Source: Hymenobacter swuensis DY53 (GTDB lineage: Bacteria > Bacteroidota > Bacteroidia > Cytophagales > Hymenobacteraceae). From it: a stretch of DNA of 64,000 nt. A program made the translations under genes and the position numbers. The notes under the pieces were generated by a model that saw only the letters and a list, made by a program, of their open reading frames with translations, made no database searches and was not told where the DNA came from. Where the stretch lies: NCBI RefSeq assembly GCF_000576555.1, contig NZ_CP007145.1, positions 2,790,001 to 2,854,000 on the forward strand, read 5' to 3'. Below, piece after piece: positions 43,511 through 51,467 of the stretch (position 1 is its first letter; each line of letters opens with the position of its first letter).

Positions 43511-44002
43511 ATGCTACTCCGCCGGGCTACGGCTGCCGATGCTCCGCGCATCGGGCAGCTATTCTATGATACCATTACGCAGGTGAATTGCGCCGACTAC
43601 ACCCCAGTGCAGATAAACGCGTGGCGGGGCGGTTGGCAGAACCTGGCGGGCTGGGAAGCCAAAATTGAGGCGCAGTACTTCCTGGCGGCTGAAGATGAAA
43701 CTACCGGCACGTTGGGGGGCTTTGCCTCCCTGGCATCCGATGGGTATCTGGACTTCCTGTTTGTGAGTGCCGCCTACCAGCGCCAGGGCATTGCCCGGCA
43801 GTTACTGACGGCCCTGCTGGCCCAGGCCGCCTGTCTGAACCTACCAAGCCTCTACACCGATGCCAGCGTGACGGCCCAGCCCTTTTTCTTCCGGTATGGC
43901 TTTGTGGTAGCACAGGAGCAGCAGCTGCTTGTACGCGGGGTGGCATTACCCAATTACCGCATGGTACGGCCCCTTCCCTTTTTCTCAAGCCTCACGTCCT
44001 AA
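43511..44002 (+). CDS. GNAT family N-acetyltransferase
   Basis: A 163-residue acetyl-CoA-dependent transferase. Motif A (about 81-96: LFVSAAYQRQGIARQLLTALL) carries the acetyl-CoA pyrophosphate-binding Gln-x2-Gly-x-Ala pattern, and the C-terminal YTDASVTAQPFFFRYGF fits motif B. ATG 43511 is preferred to 43484 because of the promoter element. Substrate cannot be inferred. 10 nt upstream of waaA, possibly co-transcribed. Confidence 0.85.
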   Translation: MLLRRATAADAPRIGQLFYDTITQVNCADYTPVQINAWRGGWQNLAGWEAKIEAQYFLAAEDETTGTLGGFASLASDGYLDFLFVSAAYQRQGIARQLLTALLAQAACLNLPSLYTDASVTAQPFFFRYGFVVAQEQQLLVRGVALPNYRMVRPLPFFSSLTS

Positions 44003-44012
44003 GTACCACCTC

Positions 44013-45263
44013 TTGCGCTTTCTTTATACCATTGGTCTGCATCTGTACGCGCTGCTCCTGCGGCTGGTGGCTCCGTTCGTGCCCAAGGCAGCGCAGTGGA
44101 CGGCCGGACGGCGCGGGCTGCTACCGCACATTCGGGCCACGCTGGCCGCAGAAACGGCCCCGCTGGTGTGGTTCCACTGCGCTTCGCTGGGCGAGTTTGA
44201 GCAGGGCCGCCCGCTGATGGAAGCCTACGCGGCCGAGTATCCGGCGCACAAAATCGTGCTGACGTTCTTTTCGCCTTCGGGCTACGAAATCCGCAAAAAC
44301 TGGGCGGGCGCCGACTATGTGTTTTACCTGCCTCTCGATACGGCGGCCAACGCGCGGGCTTTTCTGACGGCGGTACAGCCCCGCTTGGCGGTATTCGTGA
44401 AGTACGAGTTCTGGTACTACTTCCTCACCGAATTGCAGCGGCGGCAGGTGCCCACTGTCTGCGTATCAGCCATTTTTCGGGCCGAGCAGGTTTTTTTCCA
44501 GCCTTGGGGAGGTTTCTTTCGGCGAATTCTTAGCCGCTTTACGCACATCTTTACGCAGAACCATGCCAGCCGGGAGCTGCTGCAACAGGCTGGTATTGCC
44601 CAAGCCAGCGTGGCCGGCGATACGCGCTTTGATACGGTGGTACGCACGGCGGAGGCCTCGGCCCGGGTGCTCCCACTGGTGGAAGCCTTCACCGACGACT
44701 GGGCTCCGGTACTCATTGTGGGCAGCAGCTGGCCCGAAGATATGCCCGTGCTGACGCCGCTACTGCATAAGTACCAGCAGGAGCTACGCTTCATTGTAGC
44801 GCCGCATGAAATCAGCGAAACCAACCTGCGCCTTGTGGAAGCGGCCCTGCCCGGCCAGGTAGTGCGCTACTCCCAGGCCAGCCCGGCCACGGTAGCGCAG
44901 GCCCGGGTATTGCTCATGGATAATGTGGGCCTGCTCAGCCAGCTCTACCGGTTCGGGCACTTTGCCTACATCGGCGGGGCGTTTGGGAAGGGCCTGCACA
45001 ATACGCTGGAGGCCGCCGCTTTCGGGTTGCCGCTGTTTTTCGGACCCACGTATCATAAATTTCAGGAAGCTACCGACTTGGTAGAGCTGGGCTGCGCTTT
45101 CCCGGTTTCCTCATCGGAGGAGCTGCTGAAAGTTTTCGGCTCCCTCTTTCACCGCGAAGAAGCCCGCCTGCAGGTCCAGGACCTCAGCCTCGACTACGTC
45201 CACGACCACAGCGGCGCCACCCGCAAAATCATGCGCTGGATCGGTGAAGTGATGAAGCTGTGA
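44013..45263 (+). CDS. waaA: 3-deoxy-D-manno-octulosonic acid (Kdo) transferase, TTG start
   Basis: A 416-residue GT30 glycosyltransferase that links Kdo to lipid A precursor at the inner membrane. N-terminal hydrophobic membrane anchor (LRFLYTIGLHLYALLLRLVAPF), then WFHCASLGEFEQGRPLMEAY (catalytic Glu region) and YIGGAFGKGLHNTLEAAAFG at the nucleotide site. TTG 44013 starts it just after the previous gene's stop; the upstream in-frame ATG at 43929 would overlap the GNAT gene. Confirms a lipopolysaccharide-bearing outer membrane. Confidence 0.88.
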   Translation: MRFLYTIGLHLYALLLRLVAPFVPKAAQWTAGRRGLLPHIRATLAAETAPLVWFHCASLGEFEQGRPLMEAYAAEYPAHKIVLTFFSPSGYEIRKNWAGADYVFYLPLDTAANARAFLTAVQPRLAVFVKYEFWYYFLTELQRRQVPTVCVSAIFRAEQVFFQPWGGFFRRILSRFTHIFTQNHASRELLQQAGIAQASVAGDTRFDTVVRTAEASARVLPLVEAFTDDWAPVLIVGSSWPEDMPVLTPLLHKYQQELRFIVAPHEISETNLRLVEAALPGQVVRYSQASPATVAQARVLLMDNVGLLSQLYRFGHFAYIGGAFGKGLHNTLEAAAFGLPLFFGPTYHKFQEATDLVELGCAFPVSSSEELLKVFGSLFHREEARLQVQDLSLDYVHDHSGATRKIMRWIGEVMKL

Positions 45264-45380
45264 AAGGTGAAATGGTGAGCGTACCTGGAACCGAATGCCA
45301 CGCAAACGACCCCAGGTACGACCAACCTATTCACGACTTCCCCCTTCCACAACTTCACCACTTCACCATTTTACCTTTCA
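45248..45380. repeat. GGTGAA/TTCACC inverted repeat around the waaA-rsgA junction
   Basis: gtgatgaagctgtgaaaggtgaaatggtgag (45248 on) and acttcaccacttcaccattttacctttcac (45350-45379) are imperfect reverse complements about 75 nt apart. The same words recur at 22665-22697 (one arm) and 46311-46460 (both arms). Confidence 0.55.
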
Positions 45381-45385
45381 CCTCC

Positions 45386-46309
45386 ATGACCGGAATTATC
45401 GTTAAATCCACGGGCTCGTGGTACGTGGTGCGCGAGGCCTCCGGGCAGCTGCACCGCTGCCGCCTGCGGGGCAAATTCAAGCACAAGGGCCTGAAAGTAA
45501 GCAACCCGCTGGCGGTGGGCGACCAGGTGGATTTCACGGTGGAGGAGCAGACCGAAGGTGCGGGCGTGATTCACCACATCGAGCCTCGGCGCAACTACAT
45601 CATCCGCCGCTCGGTGCACAAAACCGAACACGCCCACATTGTAGCCGCCAACCTCGACCAAGGGTTGCTGGTGGTAACGCTGGCTTCGCCGGCTACCTCA
45701 TTCGGGTTTATCGACCGGTTTCTGGTGACGGCCGAAGCCTACCGGATTCCCGTCACGCTGCTCTTTAACAAAACTGACCTCTACGACGAAGACCTGGCCG
45801 ATTATCAGGACCAGATTCTGAAGATGTACGCCCGCGTGGGCTATCCGGGCCTGCGCTGCTCGGCCCACACGGGCGAGGGCGTGGCCGATATTGACGCGCT
45901 GCTTGATGGCAAGGTGTCTCTACTTTCGGGGCACTCGGGGGTGGGCAAGAGCACGCTCATCAATGCCCTGGTACCCGACCTCGACCTGAAAACCGCCGAA
46001 ATCAGTGAGTATTCCGATAAGGGCGTACACACCACCACCTTCGCCGAAATGCTGGAAGTTCGCCCTGGCACTTACCTGATTGATACGCCCGGCATCAAGG
46101 AGCTGGGCCTGGTGGATATGAAACCCGGCGAGCTGGCCCACTATTTTCCCGAGATGCGCGCTTTGCTCAACCAGTGCCGCTACCACAACTGCCAGCACCT
46201 GCACGAGCCGGGCTGCGCCGTGCGTGAAGCGGTGGACAAAGGCCGCATTGCCCTTCCCCGCTACGACAGCTACGTGAGCATGCAGCAAGCCGAAGACAAC
46301 CGGAAATAG
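45386..46309 (+). CDS. rsgA: Ribosome small-subunit-dependent GTPase A
   Basis: A 307-residue circularly permuted GTPase checking 30S maturation. An N-terminal OB fold, then G4 (LLFNKTDLYDE) precedes G1 (GHSGVGKSTL) and G3 (LIDTPGIKELG), the permuted order of RsgA. The C-terminal zinc site is CRYHNCQHLHEPGCAV. ATG 45386 is preferred over 45260: the extra N-terminal part is translated from the repeat-rich junction and unlike the family. Followed at once by another repeat. Confidence 0.92.
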   Translation: MTGIIVKSTGSWYVVREASGQLHRCRLRGKFKHKGLKVSNPLAVGDQVDFTVEEQTEGAGVIHHIEPRRNYIIRRSVHKTEHAHIVAANLDQGLLVVTLASPATSFGFIDRFLVTAEAYRIPVTLLFNKTDLYDEDLADYQDQILKMYARVGYPGLRCSAHTGEGVADIDALLDGKVSLLSGHSGVGKSTLINALVPDLDLKTAEISEYSDKGVHTTTFAEMLEVRPGTYLIDTPGIKELGLVDMKPGELAHYFPEMRALLNQCRYHNCQHLHEPGCAVREAVDKGRIALPRYDSYVSMQQAEDNRK

Positions 46310-46310
46310 G

Positions 46311-46460
46311 TGAAGTGGTGAAAGGTGAAATTGTGAAGCGAAATACCACGAGAAGTGAAGTGAACACGCTGGCCGCACTTGGGTTGATTTGCGTAGAACC
46401 TAGTTCCGGGCAACCTCACCGCTTCCCCTTTTACCACTTCACCATTTCACCACTTCCCCT
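46311..46460. repeat. GGTGAA/TTCACC inverted repeat around the rsgA-dehydrogenase junction
   Basis: Left arm gtgaagtggtgaaaggtgaaattgtgaag (46312 on) and right arm accgcttccccttttaccacttcaccatttcaccactt (46418-46455) pair imperfectly across ~80 nt. The TTG start of the next gene (46461) lies at the right edge. Confidence 0.55.
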
Positions 46461-47345
46461 TTGACACAGCATAACGTAGCCTTCCTCGGTCTGGGGAATA
46501 TGGGCGAGGCCATGGCCGAGAACCTGTTGAAGGCCGGCCACCGGCTCACCGTGTACAACCGCACCGTCAGCAAAGCCGCCAGCCTCAAAAAACTCGGTGC
46601 CTCCGTAGCCACTACGCCAGCCGAGGCTGTAGCTGGCGCGGCCTTCGTCTTTACAATGGTCACCGACGATGCCGCCCTGGAGGAATTGTGCCTGGGCCCC
46701 GACGGCCTGCTGCCGGCTTTGCCCGCTGGGGCCATCCACGCCTCCTGCAGCACCGTAGCTCCCGACACCAACCGCCGCCTCGCCGAAGCCCACTCCCGCC
46801 ATGGCAGCACCCTGGTAGCCACCCCCGTGTTCGGCAAGCCTGATGTGGCCGCCGCCGCCAAGCTCTGGCTGGCTGCTTCCGGTGAAGATAGTGCCCGCCG
46901 TAAACTCAGGCCGCTGCTCAATGCGCTGGGCCAGGGCGTGTATGATTTCGGCGACGACCCGGGCGCGGCCAGCACGGTCAAGCTCTGTGGTAACTTCATG
47001 CTGGGCGCCGCCATTGAGGCCATGGCCGAAGCCTTCACGCTGGCCCAGAAAAGCGGCCTCGACCGGCAGCAGGTGTACGAGTTCTTCACCTCTACCCTCT
47101 TCAATACGCCCATTTACAAAGGCTATGGCAAGCTGGTAGCCGAGCGCCACTACCAGCCCGTGGGCGCAGCCCCGGCCATCATCCGCAAGGATATGCGCCT
47201 GGTGCTGGATGAGTCCCGCACGCATCTGGTGCCCATGCCCTTCGCTAACATCCTCCACGACCACCTCTCCACCACCGTGGCCAAAGGCGAGAAAGTCGAC
47301 TGGGCCGGCTTCGCCGAGCGCATCACCGACGGAGCTGGCCTGTAA
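46461..47345 (+). CDS. 3-hydroxyisobutyrate dehydrogenase family (beta-hydroxyacid dehydrogenase), TTG start
   Basis: A 294-residue NAD(P)-dependent dehydrogenase. The Rossmann motif FLGLGNMGEAMAENL begins at about residue 8; a Thr-Val-Tyr-Asn-Arg-Thr nucleotide-specificity loop (with Arg suggesting NADP) follows, and the catalytic segment GAASTVKLCGNFMLGAAIEAMAEAF carries the Lys-x3-Asn pair. Resembles GLYR1/GarR-type glyoxylate or succinic-semialdehyde reductases. TTG 46461 is the only start close to the motif; no ATG precedes it. Confidence 0.85.
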   Translation: MTQHNVAFLGLGNMGEAMAENLLKAGHRLTVYNRTVSKAASLKKLGASVATTPAEAVAGAAFVFTMVTDDAALEELCLGPDGLLPALPAGAIHASCSTVAPDTNRRLAEAHSRHGSTLVATPVFGKPDVAAAAKLWLAASGEDSARRKLRPLLNALGQGVYDFGDDPGAASTVKLCGNFMLGAAIEAMAEAFTLAQKSGLDRQQVYEFFTSTLFNTPIYKGYGKLVAERHYQPVGAAPAIIRKDMRLVLDESRTHLVPMPFANILHDHLSTTVAKGEKVDWAGFAERITDGAGL

Positions 47346-47372
47346 TCCGCTCCGGTCCGGTGTAACATCCAC

Positions 47373-47408
47373 AAAAAAGACCCGACCAAAACGGTCGGGT
47401 CCTTTTTT
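47373..47408. terminator. Bidirectional terminator
   Basis: gacccgacc (47379-47387) pairs with ggtcgggtc (47393-47401), flanked by A6 on the left and T6 on the right. It serves the convergent dehydrogenase and fasciclin genes. Confidence 0.85.
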
Positions 47409-47452
47409 GCACTCATCCGGCGGCCCATACAGCGCGCCAGAAAGCTAAAAGC

Positions 47453-48097
47453 CTACTGAGCCAGCGGCAGAATCACACCGTCGATAACGTGGGTGACGCC
47501 GTTGCTGGAAATAACGTCGGCAATCTGTACCGTGGCGGGGGCATCTTTACCGTTGCCAATCATTACCACGCCGTCTTTCACCGATACTTTCAGTTTCGCG
47601 CCGTTCACGGTGGTCAGCTCCTGACCGTCCTTCAGGTCCTGAGCTACTAAGCGGCCCTGAATTACGTGGTAGGTGAGTACGCTGGCCAGCTTATCCTTGC
47701 TCTCCGGCTTCAGCAGACCGGCCAGCGCACCGTTAGGCAGCTTATCGAAGGCGGCGTTGGTGGGAGCAAATACTGTGAACGGACCAGGACCACTCAGGGT
47801 ACCGTCGAGGCCGGCGGCCTGCACAGCTTTCACCAGGGTGCTCACGCTGGTGGCCATTACAGCATTCTGCACAATGGTTTTATCAGGCGTCATGGCTACG
47901 CCATCTACCAGTACACCCTCTGCCTTGCCCATGCGGGCCGAATCTGACAGCATGGTGGTGGAATCAACGGTAGTCGCCATCGACTCGGTGGTAGTGGTGG
48001 TTTCGGCGGTTTTGTTGTCGCCGCAGCTGCTGAGGCCGAAGCCCAGAGTGGCCACCGAGAACAGGGCCAGCGTAGCGGAGCGCAAATGCTTGTGCAT
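47453..48097 (-). CDS. Fasciclin-domain lipoprotein
   Basis: A 214-residue exported protein. The start ATG at 48097 gives a lipoprotein signal with Leu-Ser-Ser-Cys (Cys25), then a Thr/Ser-rich linker and one fasciclin (FAS1) domain of ~130 residues with FTVFAPTNAAFDKLP (H1) and ITYHVIQGRL-like LTYHVIQGRL and THVIDGVILP (H2). FAS1 domains mediate adhesion. The protein is probably anchored in a membrane and faces outward. Confidence 0.9.
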   Translation of the reverse strand: MHKHLRSATLALFSVATLGFGLSSCGDNKTAETTTTTESMATTVDSTTMLSDSARMGKAEGVLVDGVAMTPDKTIVQNAVMATSVSTLVKAVQAAGLDGTLSGPGPFTVFAPTNAAFDKLPNGALAGLLKPESKDKLASVLTYHVIQGRLVAQDLKDGQELTTVNGAKLKVSVKDGVVMIGNGKDAPATVQIADVISSNGVTHVIDGVILPLAQ

Positions 48098-48261
48098 ACA
48101 GGAAAAATTAGGATTTGGGGAGAGTAAAAGAAGACGTTTGTCCGGCAATGAGCCAGCAGTAGGCTTACGAACCTACTGAGGAGTTGGATGTTTGCCCCTG
48201 CCCCGAATGTTACACCACGCCCAATGCCCTGCCCAACCGGGCGCGACCGGCTCTCACCTGT

Positions 48262-48269
48262 TACCTTTG
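48262..48269 (+). promoter_or_regulatory. -7 element TACCTTTG upstream of the cyclophilin gene
   Basis: A perfect TAnnTTTG match 65 nt upstream of the ATG at 48335, consistent with a short leader and excluding a longer protein from 48188. Confidence 0.5.
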
Positions 48270-48334
48270 CCCCGGCGGCACCCGCCGCCCGGCCTTTGGC
48301 GTACAAGGGCCCGTACCACCCAATTCTCAGCTGC

Positions 48335-48796
48335 ATGAAAACTGCCGAAATCCACACCAATAAAGGTGTTATGAAAGTGGAGTTCTACGAACAGGACGCT
48401 CCCAACACGGTAAAAAACTTCACCGACCTGGCCCAGAAGGGCTTCTACGATGGCCTGAAGTTCCACCGCGTGATTCCCAACTTCGTGATTCAGGGCGGCT
48501 GCCCCAACTCCCGCGACGGTGCCAAAGGTACTCCCGGCACCGGCGGCCCCGGCTACAAAATCGACTGCGAGTTGAACGGTGAACACCAGTATCACGAGCG
48601 CGGCGCCCTGAGCATGGCCCACGCCGGCCGCAACACCGGCGGCAGCCAGTTCTTCATCGTGCATGACCGCCAGAACACCGCCCACCTCGACCGCAACCAC
48701 ACCGTATTCGGCAAAGTGGTAGAAGGCCTTGACATCATCGAGCAGATCAAAGCCAACGACGAGATTCAGAAAATCGTGGTAAGCGAACAGGCTTAG
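48335..48796 (+). CDS. Peptidyl-prolyl cis-trans isomerase, cyclophilin type
   Basis: A 153-residue cytoplasmic-type cyclophilin without signal peptide, catalysing proline isomerisation in protein folding. [29 protein letters not shown] carries the catalytic Arg, then [19 protein letters not shown] and [14 protein letters not shown]. Length is normal for PpiB-type. Followed by a 27-bp hairpin terminator. Confidence 0.93.
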   Translation: MKTAEIHTNKGVMKVEFYEQDAPNTVKNFTDLAQKGFYDGLKFHRVIPNFVIQGGCPNSRDGAKGTPGTGGPGYKIDCELNGEHQYHERGALSMAHAGRNTGGSQFFIVHDRQNTAHLDRNHTVFGKVVEGLDIIEQIKANDEIQKIVVSEQA

Positions 48797-48847
48797 CATC
48801 TGCTCCAGCTTCCTTTCGCGTGATGCGTGATGCATAGGGGAGTTTTG

Positions 48848-48906
48848 CCAACCCATAAGAAAAAAGCCCGTCGGAACATCCGGCGGGCTTTTTTCTTATG
48901 GGTTGG
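48848..48906. terminator. 27-bp hairpin terminator
   Basis: ccaacccataagaaaaaagcccg (48848 on) pairs with cgggcttttttcttatgggttgg (to 48906) with one mismatch near the loop. AAAAAA/TTTTTT tracts make it usable on both strands. Confidence 0.8.
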
Positions 48907-49170
48907 TATCCGTTTGGTGCCAAGCGAAAACCGGGTGGAGCGCGGGCCAGCCGGCACGGTGAGCTGCACTGGATTTTGAGCGGCGGCCAGCACCGCTACT
49001 TGCTCCATACCCCTCCTTCGTCACTTGTAGTGGCCAAAAAGTAGGCCTCGCCACCGGACTGGCAGACGTTCCGGGCAGAAACAATCAGCCTGCGCTACCT
49101 GAGTGAGGACGCACACTTAACTGTCCATCTGCCGCTGGATGAGCACTTGATCAAACTTCGTACTTACTGA
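48907..49170 (+). pseudogene. Probable decayed gene of unknown family
   Basis: In one plus-strand frame the stretch reads as protein-like sequence for 45 codons to an in-frame TAG (49042-49044) and then for 41 more to TGA (49168-49170). The second half contains SLRYLSEDAHLTVHLPLDEHLIKL, with good alternation and codon use like the neighbours; the first half includes HGELHWILSGGQHRYLL. No start codon or signal remains. I cannot name the family; it may be a fragment left by deletion. Confidence 0.35.
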
Positions 49171-49283
49171 CTGACCGGAGCTTGTTGGGGGCTGGGTAGC
49201 AACAAGCCCACCAGAGAGGCTTTTTCCTGCCATCTCAGCGAGGCAATCTGCAGACTCCGGGCTACAGCAGATTAATGTCTTTG

Positions 49284-49685
49284 TTACAAAAAACGTCGTC
49301 GTAATTCGGGGGAAGGTATTCGGCATGCTTCTTCACGCCCCAGAATGCGGTAGCGGTTACGGGCAACCAGTTCGTACCCCCAGTCGCGCAGCAGGCGGGG
49401 TAAGTAGCGCAGCAGCGCAGCATAGCGCCAGTTGGAGTTTAGCTGCTGGAGAATAAGCAAAACTGCTTCGGAACGTTGATACACCTGCCCATCCCGCAGC
49501 AAGTAGATAGTAGAGGAGAGGGCATCCAAGGAAAGGACCTGCCCGTGCTGGGCCAGCAGCTTACGGGCCGGTTCCGCCTGCAATGAGACGAACGTAAAAC
49601 GTTCGGCCGGGTCACGGTCAATTACGAAGTTCACGAACCCGTCGCACAAATTGCAGACACCGTCAAAGAGGATTACATCGTTCAT
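49284..49685 (-). CDS. DCC family thiol-disulfide oxidoreductase (YuxK-like)
   Basis: A 133-residue thioredoxin-fold protein with the DCC motif: Asp8-Gly-Val-Cys11-Asn-Leu-Cys14-Asp (FDGVCNLCDG), then the FVSLQAEPARKLL segment typical of the family. It probably handles disulfides. DCC domains occur fused to or next to HTTM domains; an HTTM gene lies 2.9 kb away at 52598 in divergent orientation, so the two may be linked. A role in peptide maturation is inference. Confidence 0.85.
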   Translation of the reverse strand: MNDVILFDGVCNLCDGFVNFVIDRDPAERFTFVSLQAEPARKLLAQHGQVLSLDALSSTIYLLRDGQVYQRSEAVLLILQQLNSNWRYAALLRYLPRLLRDWGYELVARNRYRILGREEACRIPSPELRRRFL

Positions 49686-50527
49686 TCGAAGATTTTTAGT
49701 GATACCCTTTTACCCTGCCCCAGACTTACACATCTATAGGAATCATTAAGACTGCTATTAAGCAATAAATATGCGTAATAAAAAGCAATAAACTAAATAC
49801 TATTGTCCAATTAGCTGCATATACTATTTAGGTATATTTTCAATATTTGGCAGGTAGCGTCAGATCTGATAAATGATAGAAATAAAATAAAATTCCCTCA
49901 TTTTACTTGACTGCTATGTATAATAGTTGTTATTTGGCCTCAGTAGCTCACTGCTCGCTTATACATCAGGCCATTGCTCACACCAGCGGGCCTGATAACC
50001 TTTTGGCGCATCTCACGCCTTCTGCTCCCTATTTCGTGCTGTTATGCCTGGAGATGCTCTCCCTAGGCTAATGATGCCCTGACTTCAGTAATCATTCTGA
50101 TTTTCAGGCGACATGAATCTCTGCATTGGTCCATAGGCATACCCCTATTGACCAGAGTTCCGCACCAGGCAGCTCCGGTTTTTCGATCTAGTCCGCGCTC
50201 CACTCCCCGCCTTATTTCTTCCGCACCTGCTGCGCGGCTGTTGTAAAACAATTGCGTGTTACGCACTATTGCGTCGTTTTTTAATTCGCCTGCAAATGCG
50301 AATAGGAAGAATATTGCCTGAACATTACGGTAAAAAGTAAAAAATACGGCCTACTACTGCACGTGAATACATAGTACAATAGGCCTGTGTTTTTTATTAA
50401 AAAAGTGCTTATTTCTGTGTGAATAAGTGCACTGGACTGCTATGTCCTTACCCCACGAAAACATCCTTCAACTAACAACCCTCCTGGTCAATTGTCCATT
50501 TTTTCAATCCTCAAATCCCTTCGAAAG
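49686..50527. other. AT-rich non-coding stretch before the small secreted-protein operon
   Basis: About 840 bp without a supportable gene. 49690-49920 is strikingly A/T-rich (runs such as ataaaataaaattccc), unlike the GC-rich genes around. At 50338-50399 a bulged hairpin (taaaaaatacggccta / taggcctgtgttttttatta) looks like a terminator or leader structure. A short antisense frame around 50063-50266 shows no convincing protein. Likely holds the operon promoter and possibly a small RNA. Confidence 0.5.
50338..50399 (+). terminator. Bulged hairpin with U-run, terminator or leader element
   Basis: taaaaaatacggccta (from 50338) pairs with taggcctgtgttttttatta (to 50399) with a two-base bulge; T6 closes the 3' arm. 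It lies 130-190 nt upstream of the first small secreted-protein gene and could end a small RNA or attenuate the operon. Confidence 0.4.
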
Positions 50528-50884
50528 ATGAAAAAAGTACGCAATATGAAACGGCCGTTTGCAGTAGCAATACTCAGCCTGACGTTGTTCCAGTTTTCGG
50601 CGCAGAGCGCGGTTGCCGTGGGCACTTACAGCAACGCCCGAACCTACGTCTCGGCCAATGAGCAGCAGATGCAAGCCGCTATTGGCTGGGCTGCTATTGC
50701 TGCTGGCGTAGCCGTAGTGGGGGCGGCTGTAGGCGCCGTGGTAGGAGCCTATGAAGTGGGCACCATTGTGGGCCATGCAGCCCACGACCTGTTCGGGAGT
50801 CAGGCGGAGATTTCCTATGATTTCGAGCGGGCCAATTACACGGCCAGCGACTTCTCGGAATTCGACAACACTGCCGTCAATTGA
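50528..50884 (+). CDS. Small secreted protein of new family, member 1
   Basis: A 118-residue exported protein. Signal peptide residues 1-30 (hydrophobic AVAILSLTLFQF, then SAQSAVA), next Val-Gly-Thr-Tyr-Ser at 31-35. A Gly/Ala/Val-rich hydrophobic segment spans about 50-83 (AAGVAVVGAAVGAVVGAYEVG), and the protein ends YTASDFSEFDNTAVN (104-118). It has no Cys in the mature part. It shares the signal-junction and C-terminal motifs with the next two genes. ATG 50528 is used; an upstream ATG at 50492 would extend the basic part only. Function unknown; a peptide precursor is inferred. Confidence 0.7.
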   Translation: MKKVRNMKRPFAVAILSLTLFQFSAQSAVAVGTYSNARTYVSANEQQMQAAIGWAAIAAGVAVVGAAVGAVVGAYEVGTIVGHAAHDLFGSQAEISYDFERANYTASDFSEFDNTAVN

Positions 50885-50927
50885 TCCTTGTTCACACGCA
50901 ATCCAGCTAAAAACCAACTCACTGACC

Positions 50928-51263
50928 ATGAAAAAATTACACAAAACTCAACGTGTTATTGCCACTTGCCTGCTTATGCTGCTGCTGCTCACGGCTTCTC
51001 TGCAGAACGCCGTGGCCTTCGGAAGCTATACGAATGTAAGTGCTCCTAACGCCACGCAGAGCCAGATGGCAACTGCTGTATTCCCAGCCGTGGCCGCTGT
51101 AGCCTTTGGCGTGGTGGTAGTGGGGGCCTTTGCTTACGGCGTGTACACTGGCTACACAGAGGCATCCAGCGGCAAAGAAGCGGAGGTAATTAGCTCCGCC
51201 TCCCTCGACATGTACCAGAGTGATGATTTTTCCCGGTTTGACCTGAACCAAGCCGCTATTTAG
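50928..51263 (+). CDS. Small secreted protein of new family, member 2
   Basis: A 111-residue exported protein. Signal peptide about 1-30 (LLMLLLLTASLQNAVA), then Phe-Gly-Ser-Tyr-Thr at 31-35, the same register as in member 1. The central hydrophobic segment is about 48-73 (AVAAVAFGVVVVGAFAYGVY). The tail YQSDDFSRFDLNQAAI (96-111) matches the other members. ATG 50928 lies 43 nt after the stop of member 1. No Cys in the mature part. Same inferred role as member 1. Confidence 0.7.
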   Translation: MKKLHKTQRVIATCLLMLLLLTASLQNAVAFGSYTNVSAPNATQSQMATAVFPAVAAVAFGVVVVGAFAYGVYTGYTEASSGKEAEVISSASLDMYQSDDFSRFDLNQAAI

Positions 51264-51467
51264 TCGGCGTCCTCCCAACAAACTTCCCTGACCAGGAGGG
51301 TTTTGGGCGGGAAGCCTGCGGCGTCGAATGATGGCCGCGTTCCTTACCTGCACATAACATTGAAGCGTAGGCGCCAGCCCAGGCCAGCGCGCTTAAGTGG
51401 CCTGCCAGCGGAAACTTCTTTCCGCGTCAGTGGTCCCGCTTGTTCCATTCTACTACACAACTTTTCC

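Noticed and set aside
45248..45380. A longer RsgA protein starting at 45260
   Set aside because: The added residues are translated from the GGTGAA repeat, and known RsgA proteins begin near the MTGIIVK segment.
50063..50266. A 67-codon minus-strand frame in the AT-rich gap
   Set aside because: No signal, domain or start context; the product is Arg-rich without repeat or family resemblance.
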